Shown piece after piece: positions 6,981 through 16,032 of a DNA stretch of 64,000 nt (position 1 is its first letter; the number at the start of each line of letters is the position of its first letter). A model generated the notes under the pieces. That model saw nothing but the letters and a program-made list of their open reading frames with translations. It was not told the origin of the DNA and did not search any database. The translations under genes and the position numbers were made by a program. Origin of the DNA: Candidatus Zixiibacteriota bacterium (GTDB taxonomy: Bacteria > Desulfobacterota > Binatia > UBA9968); NCBI GenBank assembly GCA_035574315.1, contig DATLYW010000048.1:62001-126000 (forward strand). The letters run 5' to 3'.

Positions 6981-9359
6981 ATGGCCTGGCTGATCTCGAG
7001 TCTTCGCTTCCGTTTGATCGCCTTCGTCCTGCTGGCCGTCGTTCCCGCTTTCGGGGTCATTCTCTACGGCACCGCCCGCTACCGTGCCCTGATGGCGGGG
7101 CACGTTCAGGGGAAGGCCCTGGACACCGCGCGCTTGATCGGAGCCGAGCAGGAGCGCTACTTCGAGAACGCCCACCAGTTCCTCGTCACCCTGGCCCGCC
7201 TGCCGCAAGTCCGCGAGCGATCCGGCCCGGCCTGCGATCGGCTGTTGGCCGGCCTGCTCGAGCCTCTCTACGTCGATCTCGCGGTTTTCAACCTGAACGG
7301 CGGCCAGGTCTGCGGTGCTTTGCCCCGGAGCAAAGCTCTCGTGAGGCCCGAGGCCGCGCTCCTTTCGGCGGTGACCCGAACTCACGATTTCTCCATCGGC
7401 CGGATCCGTCCGCTCCCGTCGGCGGAAAAGGCGGTCGTCGACCTTGGCTATCCCGTCGTGGAATCCCCGGGCGTCGTGCGCGGCGCGGTCGTCGTCGCGC
7501 TCGACTTTTCCTGGGTCGCTCGCATCACGGCCCACAGCCGCCTCTCACCGGGCGCGTCGTTCACTCTGATCGACGATCAGGGAACCGTTCTCCTCCGCCA
7601 CCCTGACGGAGCCGCCTGGGTCGGAAAGAAAGCCTTCATGGACAGCTCCAACCGTTTCGCCGTTCTCGGCGGGCTCGAAGGCGCCGTGCAGGCGATCGCA
7701 GCGGACGGAGTGGAGCGCCTTTTTGCCTTCAGCCGGCTCAAAACCAGGTTCGAAGGCCAGACGATCTACGCCGCGATCGACGTTCCCGCGTCCCTGGCCT
7801 TCGCCGAGGCCGATCGCATCGCCGCCTACAGCCTGGCCGCCCTCGCGCTGCTCACGGCCGTAACGGTGCTCGCGGCCTGGTTCGGGGCCGATCTGCTCGT
7901 CCTGCGTCGCATCCGCGACCTCGTTTCGGCGACGCGGCAGGTCGCCGCGGGAACGCTCACCGCCCGTACCTCGCTCCCCTACGGCAGGAGCGAGCTCGGC
8001 AGCCTGGCCAGAGCGTTCGACGAGCTGGCCGAAACACTGGAACGGCGTGACCGGGAGGCCAGAGCCTCCGTCGCGCAGATCGAGGTCCAGCGCCTTCGCC
8101 AGAGGGTCCTCCACGATCTGAACCTCGCCTTGATGTCGACGCTCGACCTCGCCAGTGTGCTCAACACGTTGCTCGCGAAGATCGCTGCGCTGTTTCCCTG
8201 CTGCGTGACGACGGTGAGCTGGATCGACCGGCGGACCGGGCGGCTCGAAGACATGGCGTACCGGAGCGACGCGGGCGACGATGCGGGCTTCGCCGAGACC
8301 GGCATCGAGCGCGGCCTTCCCGAGGTGGTGGTACGGGCGGGCGCGCCCGTCGCCGTTCGCGATGCGCAGCTCGATCCCCGCACCACCCATCCGGAGTTCT
8401 TCCGCCGCTACCGGCTGGTTTCCTATCTCGGCCTGCCGATGATCTCGCAAGGCGAGGCCCTCGGCGTCCTTTCGCTCTACACCAACCGGCCGCACGAGTT
8501 TCAGGCCGATGAGGTGGATTTCCTGATGGATGTCGGCACGCAGGCGGCGATGGCGATCCAGAACTCCCGCCTCTACGAGCAGACGCGCCGCCAAGCGGAG
8601 GAGCTGGAGAAGTCGAACAAGACCAAGGACGAGTTCCTCGGCGTCATGTCGCACGAGCTGCGCACGCCCCTCAACATCATCATGAATTACGCCGAGGCGC
8701 TGCGCATCGGGATGTTCGGCGGGCTGGGCCCGGAGCAGACCAGGGGAATGGAAAAGATCCGCTCCCAGGCGGCCCAGTTGCTCGCCCTGATCAACGGCAT
8801 TCTCGAGATCACCAAGATCGAGACCGGGAGCGTCGCGGTCCACCGGGAGGCGGTCGATCTGAACAAGTTTCTCGCCGAGCTGCGCTCCGACTACATGATG
8901 CCGAGCGAAAAGCGCCTCTCCCTCGAGTGGCGCCACCCCGACGACCTTCCGGCGCTGATGACCGATCGGGCGAAGCTCAAGCACATCGTGACCAACCTCA
9001 TCAACAATGCGATCAAGTTCACGGAACAAGGATCGGTGGTGGTATCGGCCAGCGTGCTCGCCCGGACCGGAGAGCTCGAGTTGCGCGTCGCCGACACCGG
9101 ACCGGGTATTCCCGAAGAGCTGATTCCCGTGGTCTTCGACAAGTTCCGCCAGCTCGACAGCACGACGACGCGGAGCCACTCGGGCGCGGGCCTCGGTCTC
9201 TATATCGTCAAGACCTTCGTGGAGCTGTTGGGCGGCACGATCCGGGTCGAAAGCAGGCTCGGCGAGGGATCGATTTTCATCGTCCGGCTGCCCCTCGGCG
9301 TGCCCTCCAACCGGCCCGGAGTCCCGGAATACCGCGCCGACTGCGCCGGGCAAGCCTGA
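6981..9359 (+). CDS. membrane GAF-containing sensor histidine kinase
   Basis: A 792-residue kinase. TM1 (about residues 7-27) is followed by an extracytoplasmic CACHE-like sensor of about 245 residues, TM2 (about 277-300), a HAMP domain, a GAF domain (about 378-530), a dimerisation/phospho-acceptor helix with His558 in MSHELRTPL, and an ATPase domain with NLINNAIKFTE (N box), ADTGPGIPEE (G1) and GAGLGLYIVK (G2). All catalytic boxes are intact. No receiver domain or response regulator follows. Instead the next genes are a kinase-like protein without an ATPase domain and a lipoprotein, all behind the sigma-54 promoter at 6924. The ATG has no ribosome site but sits correctly before TM1. Confidence 0.93.
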   Translation: MAWLISSLRFRLIAFVLLAVVPAFGVILYGTARYRALMAGHVQGKALDTARLIGAEQERYFENAHQFLVTLARLPQVRERSGPACDRLLAGLLEPLYVDLAVFNLNGGQVCGALPRSKALVRPEAALLSAVTRTHDFSIGRIRPLPSAEKAVVDLGYPVVESPGVVRGAVVVALDFSWVARITAHSRLSPGASFTLIDDQGTVLLRHPDGAAWVGKKAFMDSSNRFAVLGGLEGAVQAIAADGVERLFAFSRLKTRFEGQTIYAAIDVPASLAFAEADRIAAYSLAALALLTAVTVLAAWFGADLLVLRRIRDLVSATRQVAAGTLTARTSLPYGRSELGSLARAFDELAETLERRDREARASVAQIEVQRLRQRVLHDLNLALMSTLDLASVLNTLLAKIAALFPCCVTTVSWIDRRTGRLEDMAYRSDAGDDAGFAETGIERGLPEVVVRAGAPVAVRDAQLDPRTTHPEFFRRYRLVSYLGLPMISQGEALGVLSLYTNRPHEFQADEVDFLMDVGTQAAMAIQNSRLYEQTRRQAEELEKSNKTKDEFLGVMSHELRTPLNIIMNYAEALRIGMFGGLGPEQTRGMEKIRSQAAQLLALINGILEITKIETGSVAVHREAVDLNKFLAELRSDYMMPSEKRLSLEWRHPDDLPALMTDRAKLKHIVTNLINNAIKFTEQGSVVVSASVLARTGELELRVADTGPGIPEELIPVVFDKFRQLDSTTTRSHSGAGLGLYIVKTFVELLGGTIRVESRLGEGSIFIVRLPLGVPSNRPGVPEYRADCAGQA

Positions 9360-9380
9360 CGCAGCTGAAAGGAGCGTTCG

Positions 9381-10550
9381 ATGGCGATACCCATCTTCTG
9401 GCGGCTCATGGCGGGGTACTCGGTCATTCTCGTTCTCTCCCTGGGCGCCTCCTCCTACTCGATCCTGCGGCTCGGCACGCTGAGCGAGGCGGCGCGCACG
9501 GCGCTCGGGCGCGATTATCGCCTGATCTCTCACCAGGAGAGGTTGGCCGACATCTTTCTCTCGGAGGTGCGCTACGCGGGCAAGTTCGTCATCACACAGG
9601 CGGCGGCCCACCGGGATCAGTTTTCCCAGTTCAACCGGGACTTCCTCCGCTCGCTGAGCGAGGTGAAAGCGCTGGCCGCCTCCCCCGAGGTCGAGGGCCG
9701 GCTGGCGCGCGTAGAGGAGTACCATCGGCGCTACCGCGAGCTCTTCGAGCAGGAGGTCCGCTATCTCAAGGCCCGCCAGCCCTACGCCGAAAGCCGCTAC
9801 CGCCAGGAAAAGGAAAAGATCATGGATACGCTCCTGAGGGAGCTCGAAGGGCTGAAGGGGCGGCTCCAGGAAACGTTCCAGGAAAAGCTGCGGACGATCG
9901 AGGGCGCGGCCCACACCGCCCGCAGCGTCGCGATTCTGACCACGGTCCTGCTGATCGCGCTCGGCGCAGCGGTCTCCCTGGTCGTCAGCCGGAGCATCAC
10001 CCGGCCGATTTCAGAGCTGCGGCAGCAAACCGCCGAAAACGCCCCGGACACCGCATCCGCAGAGGACTTTTCCCGAATCCCGGAGATCCGCGACCTCGCG
10101 GACGCGCTCGCGCACGCCCGGCGGAAACTCGAGGCCGCAGCTCAGGCGAACCGGGATTTCGTCCGCTCGGTCACCGACGAGTTTGCCACGCCCCTGATTT
10201 CCATGCGGGCGCGCCTCGGTCGTCTGGAGAGCGAGCTGAACGCCACGATGACGACCGATCAGAAAGCCGTGCTCCAGATCCTGGCCTCCGAGAACGACCG
10301 CCTGATCCGGCGCTTCCAGCAGCTCGCCGAGGCTCCGCCCGTCCCCGAGGCGCTCCCGGGCGGGAGCGAAGAAAAGCCGGAGCGGCGGGCAGCAGCGGCG
10401 ATGACGACGACCCGGCGCGCGCTGCTCGAAAACTGGCGCTCGCGTGCCTTCCGGCTGGCGGAACTCTGGCATCGGCGCGCCAGAGCGTCCTGGAGCTCGA
10501 TTCGAGCCTCGATCGAGACTTTGGGATGCGGAAAGGCGAGAAAGTCATGA
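9381..10550 (+). CDS. degenerate sensor kinase: four-helix sensor, HAMP, dead H-box, no ATPase domain
   Basis: A 389-residue protein, 21 nt after the kinase gene with AAAGGAG before its ATG. TM1 (about 10-30), a helical periplasmic domain of about 150 residues rich in heptads, TM2 (about 190-212), HAMP (SRSITRPISELRQQT), then a DHp-like helix. Where GlrK/QseE-type kinases have SHELKTPL, this reads TDEFATPL: the phospho-acceptor His is Asp266. After this helix the protein ends in a Pro/Arg-rich tail with no ATPase domain. The layout resembles GlrK (QseE) with its catalytic half lost. It may act as a sensor scaffold that pairs with the intact kinase upstream. The downstream lipoprotein overlaps by 4 nt. 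Confidence 0.8.
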   Translation: MAIPIFWRLMAGYSVILVLSLGASSYSILRLGTLSEAARTALGRDYRLISHQERLADIFLSEVRYAGKFVITQAAAHRDQFSQFNRDFLRSLSEVKALAASPEVEGRLARVEEYHRRYRELFEQEVRYLKARQPYAESRYRQEKEKIMDTLLRELEGLKGRLQETFQEKLRTIEGAAHTARSVAILTTVLLIALGAAVSLVVSRSITRPISELRQQTAENAPDTASAEDFSRIPEIRDLADALAHARRKLEAAAQANRDFVRSVTDEFATPLISMRARLGRLESELNATMTTDQKAVLQILASENDRLIRRFQQLAEAPPVPEALPGGSEEKPERRAAAAMTTTRRALLENWRSRAFRLAELWHRRARASWSSIRASIETLGCGKARKS

Positions 10551-11119
10551 AGCGGAAAACCGTTCGGCCACGAGGACAGGCAGCGCCGACGGTGCGGCCT
10601 TCCTTTTGCGCCGCCGTGCTCCTGGCGGCGCTCGCCGCCGCGCTGCCCGGTTGCTCGGGGCTCGCCGTGCACGACGCCGAGAAGTCTTCCGATCCCTTCG
10701 GCCAAAGCCGGCAGCTCTTCGAGCAGGGCAACTACGACGCGGCTCTGCGCGAGAACCAGCGGTTGCTCGCGGACGGCAGGGCCGCGCCTGACGTAGCGCT
10801 GTTCAATCTCGGGTTGATCTCGGCTTACTCTTCGAATCCCAGGAAGGACTACCCGAAGGCGCTCGGCTATTTCAGGAGGCTGATCAAGGAGCATCCCCGA
10901 AGCCCCCTCGTCGAGCAGGCGAAGGTCTGGGTCCAGGTGCTGGAGGAGCACCAGAAAATAGCCGAAGAGCGGCGCCGGCTGATCGAGGAAAGGCGCGTCC
11001 TGCTCCGCGAGAAGGAATTACTCGCGCAGGAACGGGAAAGGCTCAATTATACCGTCGAGCGCTCGCGCCAGGTCGACATCGAGATCGAGAAGCGGCGGCG
11101 CCAGACGCGCCTCCGCTGA
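10547..11119 (+). CDS. QseG-like TPR lipoprotein
   Basis: A 190-residue lipoprotein. The ATG at 10547 overlaps the previous stop (ATGA), so translation is probably coupled. The N-terminal signal ends in a lipobox (ALPGC, Cys38 or so). Then come TPR-like helices (LFEQGNYDAALRENQRLLA, then KALGYFRRLIKEHPRSP), and a long charged coiled coil to the end (ERRRLIEERRVLLREKELL). In enterobacteria the lipoprotein QseG is encoded between GlrK and GlrR and activates GlrK. The order kinase-like protein then lipoprotein is the same here, but no GlrR follows. A role in relaying an envelope signal is inferred. Confidence 0.75.
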   Translation: MKRKTVRPRGQAAPTVRPSFCAAVLLAALAAALPGCSGLAVHDAEKSSDPFGQSRQLFEQGNYDAALRENQRLLADGRAAPDVALFNLGLISAYSSNPRKDYPKALGYFRRLIKEHPRSPLVEQAKVWVQVLEEHQKIAEERRRLIEERRVLLREKELLAQERERLNYTVERSRQVDIEIEKRRRQTRLR

Positions 11120-11123
11120 AGGG

Positions 11124-12917
11124 CTATCGCGGCTGGGTCACGACGTCGACCACGGCCGGCCGGCCGCCGTCCACCACCGCGATCGCCTCGTCGAGCGCCG
11201 GACCGAGCGCCGCCGGCTCGGTGATCGGGCCGAACCCCGCCACGCTCAGGGCCCGGGCGATCGCCGCGATGTCCGGCGCCGGATCCTCGATGCGAATGCC
11301 GATCCCTTTGTTCTCCACCGGCCGGCCGCGCCAGCGCGCCATCCGCTCCTGGTGCTCCTCGTCGTTGTAGTACGAGCGATTGTTGAGCACGACCACGAGA
11401 AGCGGAATCTCGTACTTCGCCGCGGTCCAGAGCGCGTTCGACGTCATCATGAAATCCCCGTCGCCGATGACGCCGACGCAGAGACGCCCGCTGCCCTTGA
11501 ACCCGAGCGCGGCGCCGATCGAGGACGGCAGCCCGTAGCCTACGCCGCCCCCCCGTCCGCCCCCCAGACCGTGCGCCGGCTCGGTCACCTCGAGCGCCTC
11601 CCGCCAGCGCCGCCCGTGCGCGGAGACGAGCGCCCAGGAGCGCCGCTCCACGCGCCGGTTGATCTCGCCGTACAGGCGCGCCTGGGAGATCGGAGTTTCG
11701 TCCCAGCTTTTTTCGAGCCATTCCCGGCTCTTGCGCCGCGCCTCGGCGTAGATCGCTTCCACCTTCGCGCGCCGGCTCGCTGCCTTCTCCCGGGAAACCC
11801 CGCGCCGGCGGACCTCCTCGAGCAGCTGCGGCAGCGCAATGGCGGTGTCTGCGGCGATCGGCACCGCGACCGGAAGCAACCACATCCCATCGCTCACCCA
11901 GCTCTGCCGCTCCAGATCGAGAAGCGTAACGTGTATGATTTTCGCCGAGGGAGGCGTCACCGGCGCGAAGTTGCCGCGCTCGCGCACCGAAGGGCCGAGC
12001 GGCACGCCGAGGCTCGGGACGTCGAGAGCGAGCACCGTATCGGCGTCGCGCAAGGCCTGCTCGCGCGCGGTCGTCAGGTTGAGCGGATGCGTGCTCGGAA
12101 AGGCGTAGCGGCCGTCGGCGTCGATCACCGGAGCGCCTAGCAGCTCGGCGAGATCGAGCAGCGGCGGAAGCGCAACGGGATTCCGTCCCACCTCGCCCGC
12201 GACGATCACGGGCCACTCCGCTTCGGCGAGCAGCTGCGCCGCGCGCCGCAGCGCTTCAGGATTGGGCGCGGGAGGCGCCGGCGCGCGGAACAGGCGCGCG
12301 TCCGGGACGACCAGGGGCGATGCGATCCTTTGCTCCTGGACGTCGGTGTCGAGGCAGACGTAGACGGGGCCCTTCGGCTCCGTCGTCGCGATCCGGTAGG
12401 CCTTCAGCAGCGCCTCCGGGAGCGCCTCGACGGTGCTCGGCTGGTCGTCGTACTTCACGAACTCGCGCACCATGTTGCCCTGAACCAGGGCGGTGTGCAC
12501 CCAGTCCGTCGACCGCCGGTTGATCGTGTTTTGGGGTCCGCCGCCGCCGAGGTTCAGGATCGGGGTACGATCGCACCACGCGTTGAAAATCGCCATGCTC
12601 GCGTGCTGCAGCCCGACGATGTCGTGGAGGCCCGTGGCCATCACCTCGCCGGTGGCGCGCGCGTAGCCGTTGGCGAGCGCAACCGCGATCTCCTCGTGCG
12701 TGCACAGAATCAGCTCGGGCCCGCTCCCGGGCTCGAAGTTGACCAGGGAATCGTGCAGGCCCCGGTAGCTGGCGCCGGGGTTGAGCGCAATGTACCGGAT
12801 CCCCAGCTCCCGCAGCACCTCGACCGCGAGGTCCGATCCGTACTCGGCCCGACTCCTGCGACCGATTCCCGCCGCCCATATTTCCGCGTTTGCAGCCGCC
12901 TTACCTTGATCCGCCAC
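11124..12917 (-). CDS. ThDP-dependent acetolactate synthase-like enzyme
   Basis: A 597-residue enzyme of the acetolactate synthase/benzoylformate decarboxylase superfamily. The PYR domain has THEEIAVALANGYARATG with the cofactor-activating Glu near residue 75. The central domain has a Rossmann-like segment (PVIVAGEVGRNP), and the C-terminal PP domain has GDGDFMMTSNALW followed by LNNRSYYND, the metal and diphosphate-binding motif. Length is normal. The catalytic subunit stands alone, with no ilvN-type regulatory gene, so a catabolic or unusual C-C lyase or ligase is more likely than branched-chain synthesis. It converges with the lipoprotein gene, 4 nt away. Confidence 0.85.
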   Translation of the reverse strand: MADQGKAAANAEIWAAGIGRRSRAEYGSDLAVEVLRELGIRYIALNPGASYRGLHDSLVNFEPGSGPELILCTHEEIAVALANGYARATGEVMATGLHDIVGLQHASMAIFNAWCDRTPILNLGGGGPQNTINRRSTDWVHTALVQGNMVREFVKYDDQPSTVEALPEALLKAYRIATTEPKGPVYVCLDTDVQEQRIASPLVVPDARLFRAPAPPAPNPEALRRAAQLLAEAEWPVIVAGEVGRNPVALPPLLDLAELLGAPVIDADGRYAFPSTHPLNLTTAREQALRDADTVLALDVPSLGVPLGPSVRERGNFAPVTPPSAKIIHVTLLDLERQSWVSDGMWLLPVAVPIAADTAIALPQLLEEVRRRGVSREKAASRRAKVEAIYAEARRKSREWLEKSWDETPISQARLYGEINRRVERRSWALVSAHGRRWREALEVTEPAHGLGGGRGGGVGYGLPSSIGAALGFKGSGRLCVGVIGDGDFMMTSNALWTAAKYEIPLLVVVLNNRSYYNDEEHQERMARWRGRPVENKGIGIRIEDPAPDIAAIARALSVAGFGPITEPAALGPALDEAIAVVDGGRPAVVDVVTQPR

Positions 12918-13142
12918 GGTATCCTCTCCCGTAATCGCGTCCTTCAGTTTCGTACGCTTTCAGCCGAACCCTTTTTAAGCGAACTTTTTGAACTCCGGAC
13001 CCGTCGAACCGAATCCCACAGCCTGAAACGAATCTTTCCTTTGCAACATGCGTCCCTGCACGATCGTTTTTCCGCTCTTCCGTCTCCGGTCTCCGGTCGT
13101 TATCTCCGTGTGTCCGGAATCCCACGTCCACGGTTGTTCCCC

Positions 13143-13202
13143 CGCGCCGGACGGGTCGAACGGAGCGGGGCGATTGAACGGCTCGAACCGTTTGAACTAT
13201 TC
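13143..13202 (+). repeat. GAAC-rich degenerate intergenic repeat (copy B)
   Basis: The gap 12918-13203 has no gene. Its right end is a 60-nt block that aligns without gaps to 313-372 at about 48 of 60 positions. The rest of the gap (12960-13010) carries weaker GAAC words such as TTTTTGAACTCCGGAC. The block abuts the 3' end of the epimerase gene, so it could affect that transcript's end. Confidence 0.65.
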
Positions 13203-13203
13203 T

Positions 13204-14166
13204 TTATCTCCCGATCAACCCCAGGGTCGCCACGTAGTCACGAACGCCTTCCTCGACGCCGAAGGCGGGCTCGTATCCGAGGTGCCTTCTTGCCGCCGAG
13301 ATGTCGAACCGGCAGTAGCTCTGCTTGGTTCGCCCGAGCCTGCCCGGGCCCGGCCCCAGGGTGATGCGGTGGGCGGGAAACAGTTTCGCGGCCGCCGCGA
13401 GGAACTCCCGTGGCGTCGAGAGCCGCCCGCTGCCGATGTTGAACGCCCAGACTCCCGGAGTCGGCGCCTTCAACGCCAGATAGATCGAGCGGGCGACGTC
13501 GCCGACGTAAACCGCATCGTTGTGCTGATCGCCGCCTTCCGGAACGGCCCAGGGCTCGCCGGAGCGCGCGGTTTCGATGAGCCTCCCGTAAAAGGAAAGC
13601 GGTCCGTGGCGCGCCTCTTTTCCGGGGCCGTAAATCGACGCGTAGCGAAGCGCCAGAAACTCCACTCCCCAGGCCTCCCGATAATACGCGCCGAGCGCCT
13701 CGCAGCAGACCTTTATCGTTCCGTAGAGGTCCGCGGGCCGCTTGGGATGATCCTCCGTCACGGGCTTGAACTCGGGCGCCCCGTGCGCGCCGCGGATCTC
13801 GCCGTACACCGCCTTGGAGCTGGTGAACACCACGCGTTTGATGCCGTGTGCGCGCGCGACCTCGAGAACGTTGGTCGTGCCGCCGGCTCCGACCTGGACC
13901 GCAAGTCGCGGATTTGCTTCCGCCGGCTCGGGCATCAGGGCAGCGAGATGGGCGATGTGCGTGATTCCGTGGTCCTCGACCGCTCTCTCCAGCGCGCGCG
14001 GATCGCAAACGTCGCCTTCGACGCACTCGACCCGCTGCACCACGTCCCGCAAGAGCGAGAAGTCGAGGCGGTTGTCGAACAACACCGGCCGGAGGCCCTC
14101 GCCCACGAGAAAGCGGGCCGTGGCCGCGCCGTTGACTCCCATTCCGCCCGTGATCAAGACGTTCAT
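13204..14166 (-). CDS. NAD-dependent epimerase/dehydratase (extended SDR)
   Basis: A 320-residue extended short-chain dehydrogenase. It has the N-terminal nucleotide motif TGGMGVNG, the segment HLAAL, a catalytic Tyr-x3-Lys (YGTIK) after FTSSKAVYGE, and RYASIYGPG. The second position of the usual GGxGxxG reads normally. Sugar-nucleotide epimerases of this kind work in surface polysaccharide synthesis, but there are no glycosyltransferases nearby, so the substrate is open. It is probably transcribed alone. A strong ribosome site is not visible; the start is chosen because the Rossmann motif begins at residue 6. Confidence 0.87.
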   Translation of the reverse strand: MNVLITGGMGVNGAATARFLVGEGLRPVLFDNRLDFSLLRDVVQRVECVEGDVCDPRALERAVEDHGITHIAHLAALMPEPAEANPRLAVQVGAGGTTNVLEVARAHGIKRVVFTSSKAVYGEIRGAHGAPEFKPVTEDHPKRPADLYGTIKVCCEALGAYYREAWGVEFLALRYASIYGPGKEARHGPLSFYGRLIETARSGEPWAVPEGGDQHNDAVYVGDVARSIYLALKAPTPGVWAFNIGSGRLSTPREFLAAAAKLFPAHRITLGPGPGRLGRTKQSYCRFDISAARRHLGYEPAFGVEEGVRDYVATLGLIGR

Positions 14167-14211
14167 AATCGCCCCGGCTCGATTTCGCCTCCCGCCTTTT
14201 TACTCCGTCTC

Positions 14212-14285
14212 GTTTTCAAGGTCCAGCGTTCAAGGTCCGGGGTCCTGCGTCGAAAGTTCCGGATTCCCAACGCCGGACACCGACG
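14212..14285. repeat. GTTCAAGGTCC-type intergenic repeat (copy C)
   Basis: Between the divergent epimerase and hydrolase genes the words TTTCAAGGTCCAGCG and GTTCAAGGTCCGGGG follow each other, then CGTCGAAAGTTCCGGATTC and CAACGCCGGAC. These share GCCGGAC, GGTCC and GAAC words with the blocks at 33376 and 60990. The region also has to hold the promoters of both flanking genes. Confidence 0.5.
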
Positions 14286-14343
14286 CGGTGGTTTGACTTG
14301 CGCGCGAAGGCTCAATAAATGTGAGCTCGCGGGAGGTGAGCCG

Positions 14344-15717
14344 ATGAAGGCCGAAGCCGAAAGCACGTGGGAACCGCCGGAGTTCGTCAGCCGCGAGCAA
14401 TGCGTCCGTGACACCGAGGAAGTGCTCGGGATGCCCGAGATTCCGATCTCCTGCGCCGAGGACATCTTTCGCATCAACGTTCTCGGCATGGACTGGGACC
14501 TCGGCATGGTCGTCTACGAGCCCGCCGACCCGGAGCGGGTCCCGCGCGGGGCCGACGGAAAGAAGGCGGGCTTTTTCCTCCTCCACGGCGGCTCGAGCGA
14601 CTTCAAGGGGATCGAGCGCTATTCGCGGCTGCTGGCCGTCCGGTTCGGCTACAAGGTTCTGGCAGGCACCTTCCCCGGCCGTTTCTATTTTCCCGACCCC
14701 AGCCGCGACTGGCCGGACGACACGGTTCATGCCGATGGAACCGTTCGCACGCCGATCTGGAAGCAGGGCGAGACGATCACGCCCGACCAGTACGATGTCG
14801 TACGCGACGCCTCGATGCGAAACCGTTACGGGACGCGCACGCTCGCGCGCGCGAAACCTGACACGCTCTTTTATTACCGGATGGCCGCCTGGCCCGCGGC
14901 CTTCGAGGAGGGAATGATCGAGGCCGCCCGGCGCCATTTTCCCGCGGATGAGTTTTCGATCTACGGCCAGGGACACTCCACCGGCGGGCCGTTCATCTGC
15001 ATGCTGTCGCAGCGCATCCCGAACATGGCCGGCGTGTGCGCCGCCGAGCATTCCCCTTTCGGCTATCTCTGCAGCGGCCGCGACCTCTGGGGCGGCGACA
15101 TGGGGAAGATCTCCGGCTACGAGAAGGCTGCGAAAAAAAGCAAGCCGCGCACCGACCCCTTCAATGAGCTTTACATCCGCACGTGGCGCGACCTCGCCCG
15201 CTACCAGGGCCCCGAAGCGCTTGGGCAGGAGGGGCCCGCAGCGTTGATGCGCCTGCCGGCGATCATGGAAGACATCTTCGCGGCCTGGGAGAATGTCCGG
15301 TCGCGCCCGCAGTTCAAGGCGGAGTACATCGTCACCCACGCGATCACCGCGTCTCTCGAGACGGCGGCACGCGTGAGCGCCGCGCGGTTGAAGATGAACG
15401 CCGACGAGACCGAGGCGCTCGTTCGGCGGTTCATCGGCTATACGCGCGAGCTGTCCGGCGAGGGGGTGAAACCGCTGCCGCCGTTCCTTTTCGAGATCTC
15501 CAAGGACAGCCGGGACCACAGCCCCGAGGTCTATCAGGAAGTGATCCTCCCCGGCTTTCGCGCCATGAAGCCGGCGCCGAGGATCGCGCTCACCCGTTTC
15601 GGCGCGGGCGTGCACAGCTTCTGGAAAGCGGAAAAGGACCTGCCGCTGGGAATCGCCCCCTCGGTGGTCAGGAGCTGGCATCACGCGGTGACCGGAGGAT
15701 ACTTTCTCACGAGCTGA
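14344..15717 (+). CDS. alpha/beta hydrolase fold protein
   Basis: A 457-residue alpha/beta hydrolase. A beta strand and oxyanion-type loop GFFLLHGGSSDF (about residue 80) is followed by a nucleophile elbow GQGHSTGG (about residue 217) and a late His in GAGVHSFW (about residue 425). The start at ATG 14344 has GGGAGGTGAG in front. The protein is longer than a minimal hydrolase: an extra helical section (about 260-370) probably forms a cap. No signal peptide. I do not recognise a named enzyme. The gene stands alone on the plus strand between two repeat-bearing gaps. Confidence 0.75.
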   Translation: MKAEAESTWEPPEFVSREQCVRDTEEVLGMPEIPISCAEDIFRINVLGMDWDLGMVVYEPADPERVPRGADGKKAGFFLLHGGSSDFKGIERYSRLLAVRFGYKVLAGTFPGRFYFPDPSRDWPDDTVHADGTVRTPIWKQGETITPDQYDVVRDASMRNRYGTRTLARAKPDTLFYYRMAAWPAAFEEGMIEAARRHFPADEFSIYGQGHSTGGPFICMLSQRIPNMAGVCAAEHSPFGYLCSGRDLWGGDMGKISGYEKAAKKSKPRTDPFNELYIRTWRDLARYQGPEALGQEGPAALMRLPAIMEDIFAAWENVRSRPQFKAEYIVTHAITASLETAARVSAARLKMNADETEALVRRFIGYTRELSGEGVKPLPPFLFEISKDSRDHSPEVYQEVILPGFRAMKPAPRIALTRFGAGVHSFWKAEKDLPLGIAPSVVRSWHHAVTGGYFLTS

Positions 15718-15935
15718 AATTTCCCTTGAACCGCCGGCTCCGAGGACGTCTCCGGCCTCTCGTATATCCCGTCGCTCGTACTCGTATCCCGCAAAAGAGC
15801 ATCGAGGCTCGATGCAGAGACGGGAACACCCTGCATCGCGACGCCTTCTCCCAGCTCGACCGCGAGCCCCCGCTCGAGGTTCGCCGTTCGAAATGGAGGC
15901 CGGGGACGGAAAGCCGGAGACGGCACGAAGCCTGA

Positions 15936-15980
15936 CCGGCGCCGGACGGCTCGAACGTTCTATTGAAGTTTCGAACTCTG
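15936..15980 (+). repeat. GAAC-rich degenerate intergenic repeat (copy D)
   Basis: GGCGCCGGACGGCTCGAACG starts this block, matching the start of copies A and B (GCGCCGGACGG, then GAACG), followed by TATTGAAG and TTTCGAAC words. Upstream (15870-15935) are further loose GTTCGCC and CCGTTCGAAA words. No gene is seen in 15718-15990. Confidence 0.55.
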
Positions 15981-15992
15981 ATCTGCTACATT
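15963..15992 (+). promoter_or_regulatory. sigma-70-like promoter before the MFS gene
   Basis: TTGAAG, an 18-nt spacer and TACATT (4 of 6 matches each). The predicted start is near 15999, which lies past the possible TTG codon at 15991 and so favours GTG 16033 as the start of the next gene. The -35 box lies inside repeat copy D. Confidence 0.35.
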
Positions 15993-16032
15993 GGCGCACG
16001 ATCCGCGCCGCACCCGCGATTCAGACACCCAG

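Noticed and set aside
7545..9914. Open frame of nearly 790 codons on the minus strand
   Set aside because: Antisense to the histidine kinase, whose domains are intact. The minus-strand product is Arg/Gly/Asp/His-rich without any family motif, typical of mirror frames in GC-rich DNA.
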